From Chitinophagaceae bacterium (GTDB lineage Bacteria > Bacteroidota > Bacteroidia > Chitinophagales > Chitinophagaceae): a stretch of 64,000 nucleotides of DNA. The stretch covers positions 1-64,000 of the forward strand of contig JAHBTL010000028.1 in assembly GCA_019638615.1 (NCBI GenBank), given 5' to 3'. The position numbers and the translations under genes are program-made. Positions 18,336-29,500 of this stretch are shown here, in pieces; the first letter of the stretch is position 1, and each line of letters opens with the position of its first letter. The notes under the pieces are model-generated. The model searched no databases and was not told the DNA's origin. It saw only the letters and a list, made by a program, of their open reading frames with translations.

Positions 18336-18877
18336 AGGTAAAGTTAGCCACTAATAAAGCGCGTAGCACGTTGAGTTATTAACAAAAGGGGCACTGGTTT
18401 CGCAACCAACATCAGCCAAACAAATCCCTGATTAAATGAAGAGCATATAAAGGTAGATTGGCAGCCACTCTTTAAATTCCCGGAATATCTCATTGCCTTC
18501 TATAAGGGTTTTGCATCCAGATCGCTTATCGCGCCTAATAGGCCTACATCAGCAATGTAGAGTTTAAAAATGCCGGTCTCTCTATACATATTTTCATCTG
18601 ATAAATTGTAATGAATAACACTTTTTCATTAGGTAAAATGTGAAATCAAGCTACTTTTTCTTATGCTATACATGGCGTCCCAGACTGCCGTCAGGCATGT
18701 TCGCCACGCATCACTGTGTTATTGACTCTGGCAACATGCTCACCCGTTAAATATCATCTATTGCAGGAATCACCAGAAGTGATAAAAAGAACGTGCCAAG
18801 CGTTCTCGCTTAGCACAGCGGGTTGGGGCCAATTGATTTATTGATACCTTTTTTATACTTTTATAAAACAGCATACT
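18336..18877. other. Non-coding stretch with short hairpins
   Basis: I see no convincing gene in these 542 bases. Recognisable pieces are an imperfect hairpin around 18798-18819 (TGCCAAGCG/CGCTTAGCA) and AT-rich promoter-like DNA just before the next gene. The rest looks like decayed sequence. Confidence 0.5.
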
Positions 18878-19249
18878 ATGAGTACTAACAAAAAATCAGC
18901 TTCCCTGCTTCCTGAAATATACCTGCTGGACTCAGTAATATTTTATTATATATCAACAGCCTCAATTCTGAATATTGTAGCGATCATATTATTTGTAATA
19001 GTAGCCCAACAATTATATTTCAAAAATGCCCTTGCGGGAATAGTGATAGGCACAATTTTCCTGCTTATAAATTTATATTTGATATTGGCCCTTGTATCTG
19101 AGCTTTCAGAATTTACATCCTTTAATTCCAATGGGTTAAAATTAGCTTTTGTTGGGTTTGTATGGATTGGGCTGAACATAACAATGAGCATTATGATGCT
19201 GAAAAAATACAGCTCATTAAAAAAACCTGATATCTCTCCTTCTATATAA
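18878..19249 (+). CDS. Small hypothetical membrane protein
   Basis: 123 residues with three clear hydrophobic segments (about 30-50, 56-78 and 90-108), a polar N-terminus and a Lys-rich C-terminus. No family is recognised. The gene stands alone between repeat-rich non-coding regions. Membrane topology is the main support that it is real. Confidence 0.55.
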   Translation: MSTNKKSASLLPEIYLLDSVIFYYISTASILNIVAIILFVIVAQQLYFKNALAGIVIGTIFLLINLYLILALVSELSEFTSFNSNGLKLAFVGFVWIGLNITMSIMMLKKYSSLKKPDISPSI

Positions 19250-19289
19250 ATAAAACCAATAAGCGCTCCGCTGTGCGTGGCGCCCCCCG

Positions 19290-19484
19290 CTGTACGAAGT
19301 CTCCGGACTTCGTATTTATTATGTTCTCCGGAGACTATTGTCTCCACAGCAATGCAATTATACCCACGACCAGGTTTCCGAACCCTGGAAGGTTCGAAAA
19401 TTTTTTCAATCACTTGTTCCTGTCGTTTTATCGCTTTGCCTTTGTGTGCTGCTCTCCCTTCCCTTCGGGAAGGGTTGAGGATAG
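19290..19484. repeat. Cluster of short palindromic repeats
   Basis: Several perfect or near-perfect hairpins lie in tandem: ACGAAGTC/GACTTCGT with a 4-base loop near 19300-19320, GGAGAC/GTCTCC near 19330, a second copy of the CGACCAGG...GGTTCG repeat (19367-19396), and CCTTCC/GGGAAGG near 19458. It fills the space between the small membrane protein and metH (convergent) and could terminate transcription both ways. Confidence 0.55.
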
Positions 19485-19487
19485 GCT

Positions 19488-22181
19488 TTACTCCGTTACC
19501 GGCCGCAGCCATCTTTCCAGGTCTTCCCTGCTCATTCCTTTGCGTTGAAAATAATCTTCAAACTGGTCGGGCTGGATTTTGCCCACACCAAAATACTGGC
19601 TTTGCGGGTGACTGAAATACCAGCCGCATATAGAAGCAGCAGGATACATGGCAAGAGACTCGGTAAGATGGATGCCGGTAACTTCTTCGCCGCCTAACAG
19701 CTCGAACAATTTATATTTTTCCGTATGATCCGGACAGGCAGGATAACCCGGCGCAGGCCTTATGCCCTGGTATTTTTCTTTGATGAGGTCTTCGTTAGAC
19801 AAATGCTCTTCTTTTACATAGCCCCAAAATTCTTTGCGCACTCTTTCGTGCAAACACTCGGCAAATGCTTCTGCTAAACGATCGCATAAGGACTGCAGCA
19901 TGATCTTATTATAATCATCGTGATCTTTAATGAACCGTTCAAGGTGTGGCTCAATGCCTTTAATGGTTACCGAGAAAGCTCCAATTTGGTCTTGTTTACC
20001 TGTAGCTAAGGGAGCGATGAAATCAGTTAAGGAAAGGTTCGGTTGCCCCGGCGCTTTCTTTATCTGCTGACGCAGCGATTCAAGATATATTTCTTCTCCA
20101 TTATTGTCTACCACAATAGTATCCTTTCCATCACTGTTGGCCCGCCAAAAGCCAATAACACCCTGTGCTGTCAGCCATTTTTCATTGATGATGCTATCAA
20201 GTAATTTATTGGCATCGTTGTATAGTTTGGTCGCTTCTGTTCCAACCAGTTCATCCGTTAATATAGCCGGGAAATTGCCATGCAGCTCCCATGAAATAAA
20301 AAACGGCTTCCAGTCTATATAGTTGCGAAGCTCCGCCAGGCTATAATCATCAAAAACTTTTGTGCCGGTAAATGTTGGTACAGGCGGCGTATAATTATCC
20401 CAATCAATTGCTGTTTTATTAGCCTGCGCATCTGCAAAAGAGAGATATTGCTTAACCGGTTTCTTGTTTTCAAAATCCTGCTTCAGCTTTTGATATTCAG
20501 AACGGGTCTTATTTAAAAACCCTTCTTTCTGGTCGGCATTCAGCAAAGAGCCGGCTACCGTTACGCTCCTGCTTGCATCAAGCACATGCACAACACCGTT
20601 ATCGTATTGTGGCGCAATTTTTACAGCCGTATGCATACGCGATGTGGTTGCACCACCAATCAGCAATGGCTTGTTCATGCCTCTTCTTTTCATTTCATGC
20701 GCAACGTTTACCATTTCATCCAGTGATGGTGTGATCAGCCCGCTTACACCAATGATGTCGGCATTTTCTTTTTCGGCAGTATCCAATATTTTATCAGTAG
20801 GCACCATTACACCCAGGTCAATAATATCATACCCGTTACAGCCCAATACCACCCCTACAATATTTTTACCAATGTCATGCACATCGCCTTTTACCGTTGC
20901 CAGTAAAATTTTAGGAGCATTACCATTCTGTGCTACAGGATTATTCTTTTTCTCTTCTTCAATAAACGGGGTAAGCCAGGCTACGGATTTTTTCATCACT
21001 CTCGCAGACTTCACCACCTGCGGTAAAAACATTTTGCCTGCTCCAAACAGATCCCCTACCACACTCATACCATCCATAAGGGGTCCTTCAATTACATCCA
21101 AAGGTTTAGGATATTTTAATCTTGCCTCTTCCGTATCGGCATCTATATAGTCTGTAATACCGTTGACCAATGAATGTTTCAGTCTTTCTTCCACACCTTC
21201 TTTTCTCCAGCCTTCATCCTTTACTTCAACCTTTCCTTTTGCCTTAACTGTTTCAGCAAAAGCGATCAGCTTTTCTGTGGCTTCATTATTGTCATTATTG
21301 CGATTCAATATCACATCTTCGCATAAGTCACGAAGCGCCGGCTCTATCTCATCATATACCACCAGTTGCCCGGCATTCACGATACCCATATTCATGCCTG
21401 CTTTAATGGCATAATATAAAAACACGGAATGCATGGCCTCTCGCACCGGCTCATTACCGCGAAATGAAAAGGAAAGATTGCTTACACCACCGCTTACTCC
21501 TGTTAACGGCATGAGGCGTTTTATTTCCTGTGTGGCTTCAATAAAATCAACGCCATAGTTATTATGCTCTTCTAACCCGGTGGCTATGGCAAAAATGTTA
21601 GGATCAAAAATAATATCCTGCGGATCATAGCCTACCTGTTCGGTAAGGATTTTGTATGCCCTGTGGCAGATATCAATTTTACGCTGTTTGGTATCTGCCT
21701 GCCCCGCTTCATCAAAAGCCATTACTATTGCCGCTGCGCCATAGCTTTGACAAATAATTGCCTGTTCAATAAACTTTTCTTCTCCTTCTTTCATGGAGAT
21801 GGAATTCACAATGCATTTACCCTGCACGCATTTCAATCCCGCTTCAATGATCTCGAACTTGGAGCTATCGATCATGATCGGGATTTTGGCAATATCCGGC
21901 TCGCTTTGCACCAGGTTGATAAAGGTGGTCATTGCCTTTACGCCATCCAGCAAGGCATCATCCATATTGATATCCAGTACCTGCGCGCCGTTTTCTACCT
22001 GCTGACGGGCAACACTCAACGCTTCCTCGTATTTGTTTTCCTTAATAAGGCGTGCAAACTTTTTAGAACCGGTTACATTGGTTCGTTCTCCTATATTAAT
22101 AAAGTTGGTTTCAGGGCGAACCACCAGCGGTTCCAAACCTGACAAACGGAGATACGGTTTTATAATTATTGGTTCAGACAT
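19488..22181 (-). CDS. metH: Methionine synthase, cobalamin-dependent, C-terminal subunit
   Basis: 897 residues covering the folate-binding (pterin) domain (about 20-290), the cap and cobalamin domain with D433-V-H435-D-I-G438 (His435 being the cobalt ligand motif), and the AdoMet reactivation domain (about 590-890). The homocysteine-binding domain is absent here and is encoded separately at 22944-23948. Together they would perform the full methyltransferase cycle from 5-methyl-THF to homocysteine. Split MetH occurs in several Bacteroidota. A disrupted ORF6N gene lies between the halves. Confidence 0.93.
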   Translation of the reverse strand: MSEPIIIKPYLRLSGLEPLVVRPETNFINIGERTNVTGSKKFARLIKENKYEEALSVARQQVENGAQVLDINMDDALLDGVKAMTTFINLVQSEPDIAKIPIMIDSSKFEIIEAGLKCVQGKCIVNSISMKEGEEKFIEQAIICQSYGAAAIVMAFDEAGQADTKQRKIDICHRAYKILTEQVGYDPQDIIFDPNIFAIATGLEEHNNYGVDFIEATQEIKRLMPLTGVSGGVSNLSFSFRGNEPVREAMHSVFLYYAIKAGMNMGIVNAGQLVVYDEIEPALRDLCEDVILNRNNDNNEATEKLIAFAETVKAKGKVEVKDEGWRKEGVEERLKHSLVNGITDYIDADTEEARLKYPKPLDVIEGPLMDGMSVVGDLFGAGKMFLPQVVKSARVMKKSVAWLTPFIEEEKKNNPVAQNGNAPKILLATVKGDVHDIGKNIVGVVLGCNGYDIIDLGVMVPTDKILDTAEKENADIIGVSGLITPSLDEMVNVAHEMKRRGMNKPLLIGGATTSRMHTAVKIAPQYDNGVVHVLDASRSVTVAGSLLNADQKEGFLNKTRSEYQKLKQDFENKKPVKQYLSFADAQANKTAIDWDNYTPPVPTFTGTKVFDDYSLAELRNYIDWKPFFISWELHGNFPAILTDELVGTEATKLYNDANKLLDSIINEKWLTAQGVIGFWRANSDGKDTIVVDNNGEEIYLESLRQQIKKAPGQPNLSLTDFIAPLATGKQDQIGAFSVTIKGIEPHLERFIKDHDDYNKIMLQSLCDRLAEAFAECLHERVRKEFWGYVKEEHLSNEDLIKEKYQGIRPAPGYPACPDHTEKYKLFELLGGEEVTGIHLTESLAMYPAASICGWYFSHPQSQYFGVGKIQPDQFEDYFQRKGMSREDLERWLRPVTE

Positions 22182-22326
22182 AATTTTTAGCTATGGGCTT
22201 TGGGCAATCAGCAGTCAGCTATCAGCTTTCAGAGGCTTTGCATTCCCGCATTTTTCACATTTCCATATTCTCAAATTCAGCCTCATTTTCAAATTGGTTA
22301 ATTTTCAAATTATCTATATAAGCAAA

Positions 22327-22863
22327 TCATTTCTTACCGGGAATTTTGAACCCTATGGGTTCCCTCGGCCTTTCTTCTTTTACCAGTAAACTTTTCAACA
22401 CTTTAAAAATCGCCTGTACTTCTTCGTCTTTCTTTGTCAATGCCTGCTCTATCTTTTCAATTTTTAACCAAAGGTCTTTATTGTCTACGAGCAACTGCCG
22501 CATCCTGGTATATACCCTCACAATCTGTATATTCACTTGTATCGCTCTTTCAGACCGTAGAACCGAGGAAAGCATGGCAACTCCCTGCTCGGTAAACGCA
22601 AAAGGCATTTTCCTGGTGCCACCCCAACTTGATGTCACAAAATGTGATATCAAGTTTTTAAATTCATCTTCCGTCAATTGGAACATAAAATCAAACGGAA
22701 AACGTGAAAGGTTTCTTTGAACAGCCTGATTTAACACTCTTGTTTCCACCCCATACATTTCTGCCAGATCTTTATCCAACATGACCTTCATGCCTCATAC
22801 AACATAAATTTTCTCTACAATCTCACTGGTTGTTACAACCATTGCTTGTTTTGGTGCTTTCAT
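22327..22863 (-). pseudogene. ORF6N-domain (KilA-N-like) gene with an in-frame stop
   Basis: Reading from ATG 22863, 22 codons (ending V-E-K-I-Y-V-V) run into TGA at 22795-22797. The same frame then continues G-M-K-V-M-L-D-K-D-L-A-E-M-Y-G-V for 154 more residues. In ORF6N relatives this joint reads I-Y-x-x-R-G-x-K-V-M-L-D, so the TGA replaces an Arg codon; one C-to-T change (CGA to TGA) explains it. The protein would be about 178 residues with a C-terminal coiled coil. Restart at ATG 22789-22791 is possible. ORF6N is a phage-associated DNA-binding domain. Confidence 0.8.
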
Positions 22864-22943
22864 ATATGTAATTTTTGATTAGCGATTCTTCTCCTCATAC
22901 CTCTTCTATACCTCCATTCTCAAATTTTCAAATTGATACATTT

Positions 22944-23948
22944 TCAAATTAACTCCCCCTCCACAACCGGCAGCTCCCTCGGTTTTATATTTTTTACAGC
23001 ATCTGCAATATGCTTTATATGATCCGGCGTTGTGCCGCAGCAGCCGCCTACTATATTTACAAAACCTTCCTTAGCCCAGTCTTCCAAAAAATGGGCGGTT
23101 TGATGTGGTTCTTCATCATACTCCCCCATTGCGTTGGGCAAGCCTGCATTGGGATATGCCGACACATAACAGGAAGCAATATGCGACAGCTCCGCTATAT
23201 GCGGACGCATTTCACTGGCGCCTAATGCGCAATTCAACCCAACACTTAAGGGTTTGGCATGGGCAATGGATGTATAAAATGCTTCCAGGGTTTGCCCGCT
23301 CAGTGTTCTGCCTGATGCATCGGTAATGGTACCGCTGATCATGATCTCTTTTTTGGGCGCATCCGGGTTTTCGCGGTAGAATTTTTTGATGGCGAAGATT
23401 GCCGCCTTGGCATTGAGCGTATCAAAAATGGTTTCTATTAAAAAGATATCAACGCCGCCGTCAACCAGGCCGCGTACCTGTTCGTAATAAGCTGCAACTA
23501 CTTCATCAAAAGTTACGGCGCGGTAACCGGGATTATTTACATCGGGCGAAAGCGATAATGTTTTATTTAACGGACCGATAGCGCCAGCCACCCATGCAGG
23601 TCTGCCGGATTGCTTTATAGCCTCCCTTGCACATTGGGCTGAAGCAACATTCAATTCATACGCCAGCGACTGCATATCATAATCTGCCATGGCAATGCTG
23701 GTACTGCTGAAGGTATTGGTTTCAATAATGTCAGCGCCTGCATTAAGATATTGCTTGTGTATATCAATGATGATCTGAGGTTGGGTAATGCTCAGCAGGT
23801 CATTATTGCCTTTTACATCGCTATGCCAGTCTTTAAAGCGCTCACCACGGTAATCGGCTTCGCCTAATTTATAGCGCTGTATCATAGTACCCATAGCGCC
23901 GTCTATTACCAGGATGCGTTCTTTTAATGCGTCTCGTATGCTGCCCAT
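22944..23948 (-). CDS. Homocysteine S-methyltransferase (MetH N-terminal subunit)
   Basis: 334 residues forming the homocysteine-binding TIM barrel of MetH: D-G-A-M-G-T near residue 16, and zinc ligands Cys240 (L-N-C) with Cys303-Cys304 (G-G-C-C-G-T). It ends where MetH's folate domain would begin; that part is encoded at 19488-22181. It is almost certainly expressed with it, although 760 bp and a broken ORF6N gene intervene. The gene has a long leader (see 23949-24192). Confidence 0.92.
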   Translation of the reverse strand: MGSIRDALKERILVIDGAMGTMIQRYKLGEADYRGERFKDWHSDVKGNNDLLSITQPQIIIDIHKQYLNAGADIIETNTFSSTSIAMADYDMQSLAYELNVASAQCAREAIKQSGRPAWVAGAIGPLNKTLSLSPDVNNPGYRAVTFDEVVAAYYEQVRGLVDGGVDIFLIETIFDTLNAKAAIFAIKKFYRENPDAPKKEIMISGTITDASGRTLSGQTLEAFYTSIAHAKPLSVGLNCALGASEMRPHIAELSHIASCYVSAYPNAGLPNAMGEYDEEPHQTAHFLEDWAKEGFVNIVGGCCGTTPDHIKHIADAVKNIKPRELPVVEGELI

Positions 23949-24192
23949 GAATGATCCTTTATTTCAGTTCAGAATATGAGGCAGATTTATTACGGTTCGC
24001 CTGCCAGCATCGCATCAGCCGCCCGGAGCGATACAGCACAAGAGTGCGACGCAACGGAAGCATAATAGCGGTATTAAGCTGGCTACCTAAAAAATACCTG
24101 AACTATAAACGCCGGGGAACTTTGTGAAGTTTGTACGTTTATTAGTTCTATTGAAAGGCCGAACAATAAACAAATCCGCCTGTATTGCGGTG
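23949..24192 (-). other. Long 5' leader of the methionine synthase genes
   Basis: Between the -7 box at 24193-24200 and the ATG at 23948 are about 240 bases. This is far longer than other leaders in the window. It contains GC-rich stretches able to fold (for example around 23998-24060). I looked for the SAM-I core (GATGAAACC...GGCAACC) and the cobalamin box (GCCACTG) and saw neither. It could be an unrecognised regulatory RNA or simply inserted repeat DNA. Confidence 0.4.
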
Positions 24193-24200
24193 CAAAGGTA
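24193..24200 (-). promoter_or_regulatory. -7 box of the methionine synthase genes
   Basis: TACCTTTG on the minus strand is a perfect TAnnTTTG match. It is the only good box I saw upstream of the homocysteine methyltransferase gene. Confidence 0.5.
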
Positions 24201-24225
24201 GGGAATGAAATGGAAAGAAAAAAAG

Positions 24226-24337
24226 CTGAAAGCTGTCAGCAGTCAGGTATCAGGTATCAGCATCCCAAACCTGCTGACAGCCACGGGCTTCGGCTGACCG
24301 CTGATAGCTGACGGCTGATAGCTAATACCTGACAGCT
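24226..24337. repeat. Low-complexity GCTGAT/AGCTG tract
   Basis: About 110 bases built from permuted words such as AGCTGAAAGCTG, CAGGTATCAGGTATCAG and GCTGATAGCTGACGG. Similar tracts occur near 22206-22240, 30755-30777 and 54036-54080. It is non-coding and separates recR from the methionine synthase promoter. Confidence 0.55.
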
Positions 24338-24955
24338 CTAATGCGATACATACTTCTCCACAGGCATGCGGTTTTGCAGGCTGCGGCCGAGGGTAAGCTC
24401 ATCCGCATATTCCAGCTCGCCGCCAAAAGAAATACCGCGGGCTATAGTGGTGATGGTTACATTATAAGGTTGCAGCTTTTTCTGAATATAATAAATGGTC
24501 GTATCGCCCTGAATATTGGGACTGAGCGCAAATATGATTTCGGTTACGTCTCCCTGCTGTACGCGATTCACCAGTGTTTCAATATTCAACTGGTCGGGTC
24601 CCACGCCATCAAGCGGGGATATGATACCGCCTAACACATGATAGAGCCCACTGAATTGTTGTGTGCTTTCAATAGCGATCACATCGCGAATACTCTCCAC
24701 CACACAAATCGTTTCTTTTTTGCGCGAAGGATTGCCGCAGATATTGCATACTGCACTATCGGATATGTTGTGGCATACCGTACAGAATACAATCTCCTTT
24801 TTCATTTTATCTATTGTCTCACTGAAACGTTGTACTTCTTCAGGATTTTGTTTAATGAGATGAAGCACCAGCCTGAGCGCTGTTTTTTTACCGATACCCG
24901 GCAGGCGGGCAAATTCGTTCACCGCGTTTTCTAACAGAGAGGAGGATATTTGCAT
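24338..24955 (-). CDS. recR: Recombination mediator RecR
   Basis: RecR acts with RecO/RecF to load RecA on gapped DNA. The 205 residues show the N-terminal helix-hairpin-helix (L-P-G-I-G-K-K-T-A), a four-Cys zinc finger (C-x2-C...C-x2-C, about residues 58-75) and the Toprim domain with a conserved E-S near residue 87. Length is typical (about 200). A perfect -7 box (TACTTTTG, 24960-24967) ends four bases before the ATG. Confidence 0.95.
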   Translation of the reverse strand: MQISSSLLENAVNEFARLPGIGKKTALRLVLHLIKQNPEEVQRFSETIDKMKKEIVFCTVCHNISDSAVCNICGNPSRKKETICVVESIRDVIAIESTQQFSGLYHVLGGIISPLDGVGPDQLNIETLVNRVQQGDVTEIIFALSPNIQGDTTIYYIQKKLQPYNVTITTIARGISFGGELEYADELTLGRSLQNRMPVEKYVSH

Positions 24956-24959
24956 TGGG

Positions 24960-24967
24960 CAAAAGTA
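24960..24967 (-). promoter_or_regulatory. -7 box of recR
   Basis: TACTTTTG on the minus strand matches TAnnTTTG and leaves only four bases before the recR ATG at 24955. Transcription would start at or within one or two bases of the ATG. Confidence 0.45.
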
Positions 24968-25025
24968 GAGAAAGTATGTAAGTCACGAATAGGTGAATAA
25001 TAAATAAAGTAGTTCACAAATGAAT

Positions 25026-26474
25026 TTACTTCATAACATCCGCCGGGGGCGATACGGGCAGCTCAATGGTAATTTCATTATCCCAGTTTGCCCTGATGGT
25101 ATATTTTTTTGAAGTAGAAATCACTTTTTCAGGCTGTAGCCTTTCCCAGTAGTTGCCGGTATCCCATTTCCCGTTTTGGTTGCGATCATACAGAATGCGG
25201 ATCTCATAATCACCGGTGTGGAACAAATCAAAATTCAGCTCTTTACTTGTAACAGGGTAAGCTTTGTCTACTTTATCGCCTTTTAGAAAAAGAAATACGA
25301 TGTGCTGTGATGTATCAAGATTCGCCGTTCTTATTTTCAATGTGCCATAATCGGCCTTCTTTTTTGTTTTAAAGCTGATGGTATCCGCCTTTGCCAGTTC
25401 CAGTCCTGCGGAATCTTTCACAATGTCTTTCTCCAGTATTATTTTAAATTCCTGTCCCTCCTGCCAGGGATATTGCATGCGAATGACCTTACCTGTAGTA
25501 TCGCCCGACAGCGTGTACCCGCTAACAGGGTTAAAAAGCGTATCGCTAAAGTGGAATTTATTCTCATCGAACGCTACCAGTGAATCGCTGAAAGTAAATA
25601 TCATGTCAGACAACAGATCCTGTTGACCAGCCTCAAGGTTGGTAGCATAGCTCAGTTTTTTTTCTTTTTTAGGAGCATTTGATTTAGCCGAAGGAGCCGC
25701 CCTGCCGCTACTGCCTGATTTTTTTTCTTCCGGTTCTTCAGCAAAAGCGAACAATACGGGACGGATAGCCTCCGCACCGGCGCCTACTGTAATAACACTG
25801 TCATAAAATGCGAACAGGTCGCTTCCCCGCATATACATTTTTTGACCGCCGGCATCTTTCAATGCAAACAGATGGTATTTGCCGGGAGCGATATTTTTAA
25901 ATGCAAATCTGCCCAAACTGTCGAGCCGGGCATAATACCGGGGCTTTTCCTTAGCAACTGCCGAGTCCTCGAAATTCCCGTGCAACATAGCAATCAAAGT
26001 AGAATCCACCTTGCCTGTTTCAGCAAGTGTAACTTTTCCGGAAAGGCTCCCGCTGTCTATATAACTTCCGGTGGAGAATATATAGGTAAAATTTCTAAAA
26101 GGATTGCCTTCATTCAGATCTTTCAGAGATCTTCCAAAATCAATGCTGTAGGTAGTATTTTCTTCCAGTGTATCTTTTATCAAAATAGATACTTCACGCA
26201 ACCTGGCCTCAATAACCGGCATTACTTTGGGTACCGGCGACACAATTATTTCCTCCTGCGCTTTCTCTAACTGAACATACTCATCAAAAGCAAGAATAAT
26301 TTTCTTTGCCGAAAACCCGGTAGTAGAGTCTTTAGGCACAGCGCCCAGCAATACCGGCGGAAGTGAGTCGCGCGGGCCGCCTGTTGGCGGTATTATTTGG
26401 GCGCAACCCGCAGTAAGCACCACCATTTTATATACAACCAGAAGCGCCGTTAATAAATAAAGAATTCTTTTCAT
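25026..26474 (-). CDS. Ig-like-domain lipoprotein (SbsA-Ig type)
   Basis: 482 residues. A signal segment ends in T-A-G-C (lipobox), then the Bacteroidota-typical I-P-P-T-G-G-P-R-D-S-L-P-P-V start of a bacterial Ig-like domain (about residues 35-135). A carboxypeptidase-regulatory-like middle region and a Lys-rich linker (about 250-275) follow, then further beta domains. It is probably a surface or periplasmic lipoprotein; function is unknown. A -7 box lies at 26503-26510. Confidence 0.8.
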   Translation of the reverse strand: MKRILYLLTALLVVYKMVVLTAGCAQIIPPTGGPRDSLPPVLLGAVPKDSTTGFSAKKIILAFDEYVQLEKAQEEIIVSPVPKVMPVIEARLREVSILIKDTLEENTTYSIDFGRSLKDLNEGNPFRNFTYIFSTGSYIDSGSLSGKVTLAETGKVDSTLIAMLHGNFEDSAVAKEKPRYYARLDSLGRFAFKNIAPGKYHLFALKDAGGQKMYMRGSDLFAFYDSVITVGAGAEAIRPVLFAFAEEPEEKKSGSSGRAAPSAKSNAPKKEKKLSYATNLEAGQQDLLSDMIFTFSDSLVAFDENKFHFSDTLFNPVSGYTLSGDTTGKVIRMQYPWQEGQEFKIILEKDIVKDSAGLELAKADTISFKTKKKADYGTLKIRTANLDTSQHIVFLFLKGDKVDKAYPVTSKELNFDLFHTGDYEIRILYDRNQNGKWDTGNYWERLQPEKVISTSKKYTIRANWDNEITIELPVSPPADVMK

Positions 26475-26502
26475 GCTTTGCTGTATCCGCTTGAATAAGC
26501 GG

Positions 26503-26510
26503 CAAACTTA
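26503..26510 (-). promoter_or_regulatory. -7 box of the Ig-like lipoprotein gene
   Basis: TAAGTTTG on the minus strand fits TAnnTTTG, giving a leader of about 25 nt before the ATG at 26474. Confidence 0.45.
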
Positions 26511-26561
26511 AACGCTTTCGGTTAATTCGCCTGCTTTCAATTGTCAATAATCTTGTAAATA

Positions 26562-29500
26562 TCAAACATCCCCCTCCTCTTCTGCCGGGTGCAACGTAAC
26601 TGCCAGTTGATTGGTTTTTACAAAATTGCACCAGTCGCACTCAGGCCTGCCACAACCGGTTTTAAATTCCCTGTTCTGTATTTTTTGCCAGGTCGTAATA
26701 ATTTGTTGCGTTACCGTTGTAATATCAGCGTCGGTTACTTCCACCAACTCGGTTTTGTATTCTTCTCCCACCGGTTCAATAAAATCAAATTCGGTGCTTA
26801 CCACTTTCCAGTCGTGTGTTTTATCATTATCCATCAAAATTTTGTAAAAAACAGCCTGGCGCCAGTAATCGCCTCCATTGGGGTCTTTATCATTGGGGCG
26901 AACCAGTTTCTTTTTGGCATTTTCATATTTACCGGTTTTATAATCCACCACATTTACCAGCTTGCCCTTAAACTCCAGCTTGTCGAGCTTACCGTTCAGC
27001 GGCACATTCTGTAACGTAACGTTCCGAACGGGTTTTTCTACCACAATAATTTTATTCCATTTATCAATATAATAATCATAGTAGGCGGGCAATATCTTTT
27101 CGCCGTACGCTGTTTTCAATTTAAACGCTTCGGGGGTAAAGGCTTCACGGTTGTTTTTCATATACCAGTAAAAATCCGCCAGCAGATCTTCTTTGGGAAG
27201 AAATACGTTCCCGTTTTCTTTCATCTTTATAAAAAGCCGTTCGATACACCAATGAATGGCGCTGCCAAAGGCCATGCTTTCGTTTTTGGCGGCAGGTACG
27301 CGGATCAGATTCTGGTAATAAAATTTCAAAGGACAATTCAGGTAATTATTGAGATGCGTAACGCTCATGGTATAGCGTTTCAATATCTCGTCTATATAGG
27401 TGGCTTCTACCAGTTCAATCTCCGGTTTTGCTTTTTCTTTAAAGCGTTGCTGTAAGTAATCTGCCAGCAGCACATCGGGCACAGCCTGGTTAACAAGCTG
27501 TAATGAACCGTCTTCCAGTAGTTCGGTAATAAAAGTGCTCCTGGTTTGCTCTTTATCTTTTTCATCTTTTACCGCATACGATATATGTAAATGTGTTTTT
27601 GCGCGGGTAAGCGCCACATAAAACAATCGCCTGTTTTCTTCAATGCCGGGTGGCGTTGTGCTGTTACTTACCAGGTTATCGGGCATCTTGTAGGATCGGT
27701 TTCCCTGCCTGTTGTTATCATCCCATATCTTTTGTGTACAGCCAATTACAAATACATGCGCATATTCCGAACCTTTAGCGCCATGTGCGGTTACCATGTT
27801 TACGCCCTCATCGTTCGCCGTAATCTTATACAATGGTATCGGCAGCCGGTTGGTCTTCATCATTTCTATATTATCCAGCCATTCTTTCAGCGCTATATCC
27901 GGGTTGCGGCGACTTTCTTCTTTCAGATGATCAAATAAGGCATTCAGCACCTGCATCAGCCAGGGCTTTTCGGCACTCTGCATAATGTAAGAAAGCACGC
28001 CCGCTTTTTGAATGACAAGCTCCAGCAATTGCTGTACTGTATTGTTTTGCGAAGCTTTCAATAAAGCTTCGAGCACCCTACTGACCTCCCCTACAGATTG
28101 TCCGTCAGGCTGATTAAACAAATCTGCTTTAGGCGGAGCTGTTTCGGCCATCATACGACGCAGAGAAAACACATCGTCTTTAGATGCCTTATTTTTTACG
28201 TTCACTGCTATTGTCAGCTTTGCAATTTCAAGCGGGGACAGCTTAAAGAAATCGCTGTGCAGGAGCAGGAACAAAATATCGTCGGCGCTATAGGGAATAT
28301 ACCGTTCTCTTTCAATCCATTGCAATATCAACAGCAGGTTCTGAATAAAAGGCAATTCCAGTATATCAATCTTCTTCTTCGCGTTAACCGGTATATTTTT
28401 GCCCTCAAGCATTGAGCTGATCGTTTCAACCTGTGCATGATTGCGATAAATTACCGCTATCTCCTTACCGCTTACCCCCTGCTCCAAAAGCTTTTCTATT
28501 TGCATGGTAACATCAATTGCTTCCTGACCGGTATTGGCATATTCAGCAATGACGGGCTCTACCGCTATATCTTTTATTGCAGGATTAGACGCCACCAGGG
28601 GTTTATCATTTTCAGGGTTTTCGGCACGACCGGTATTATGTGTTATAAGACTATATGCTGCATTTAATACAGGAGGGGCAGACCGGTAATTATTGATAAG
28701 CTTGATTTCTGTCAGTTTGCCGGCGTACCTGTCTTTCAAGGCGTGAATATTCTGGACATTCGCATCCTGGAAAGAAAAAATACCCTGGTCAGGGTCGCCT
28801 ACCACAAAAAGATTAGGCACATCCCAATAACCCGTAAGATATTGAAGCAATAAGTTTTGAGAACGGCTGGTATCCTGGAACTCATCAACCAGGAAATACA
28901 GGAACCGCTCCTGGTAATCAAGCAAAAGATTTTTATTTTTTTCAAAAGCATCCAGCACCCACAATATCATATCGTCAAAATTATACCGGTCTGCCTCCTT
29001 CATCATTTCATTATAACGCGGGTAAAGGCTTACCGCCGCACGCAGGATCTCCATTTTTTCCGTTTCATCGGCAATGGCTGCTTCCTTCGGGTCTCCGGCT
29101 TCAAAATCTTTGTATTTTCTCTTATAAAAGAACCCTTCTTTGGTTGGCAGCTCTTTTATATAAGCATCTATTCTTTCATTCAAATGCTCAACCGTCCATG
29201 CTTCTTTCTTCATTAAGCTGTACAATGATTTCAGCCTGTCTTTTTCATAATATATATCGCCGCGGAAACGCTTCAATTTATTATCGGCAGGAATGGAATC
29301 TATTAGCTTGTAAAACAGGTCAATCTCTTCCAGGTCTCCGACGGGTGAAAGATTGAGCTTACCGAAATAGGTGAGATTATCCTGTATCACTTCATTACAA
29401 AAAGAATGGAAAGTATGTATGCGAATGCCATATGCGGCGCTGCCTGTGATGCGCAGCAACCGGTTGCGCATTTCCACTGCACCATTGTCGGTGTAGGTAA

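Noticed and set aside
23949-24192. Possible SAM-I or cobalamin riboswitch before the methionine synthase genes.
   Set aside because: The diagnostic core motifs are not visible; kept only as an unassigned leader.
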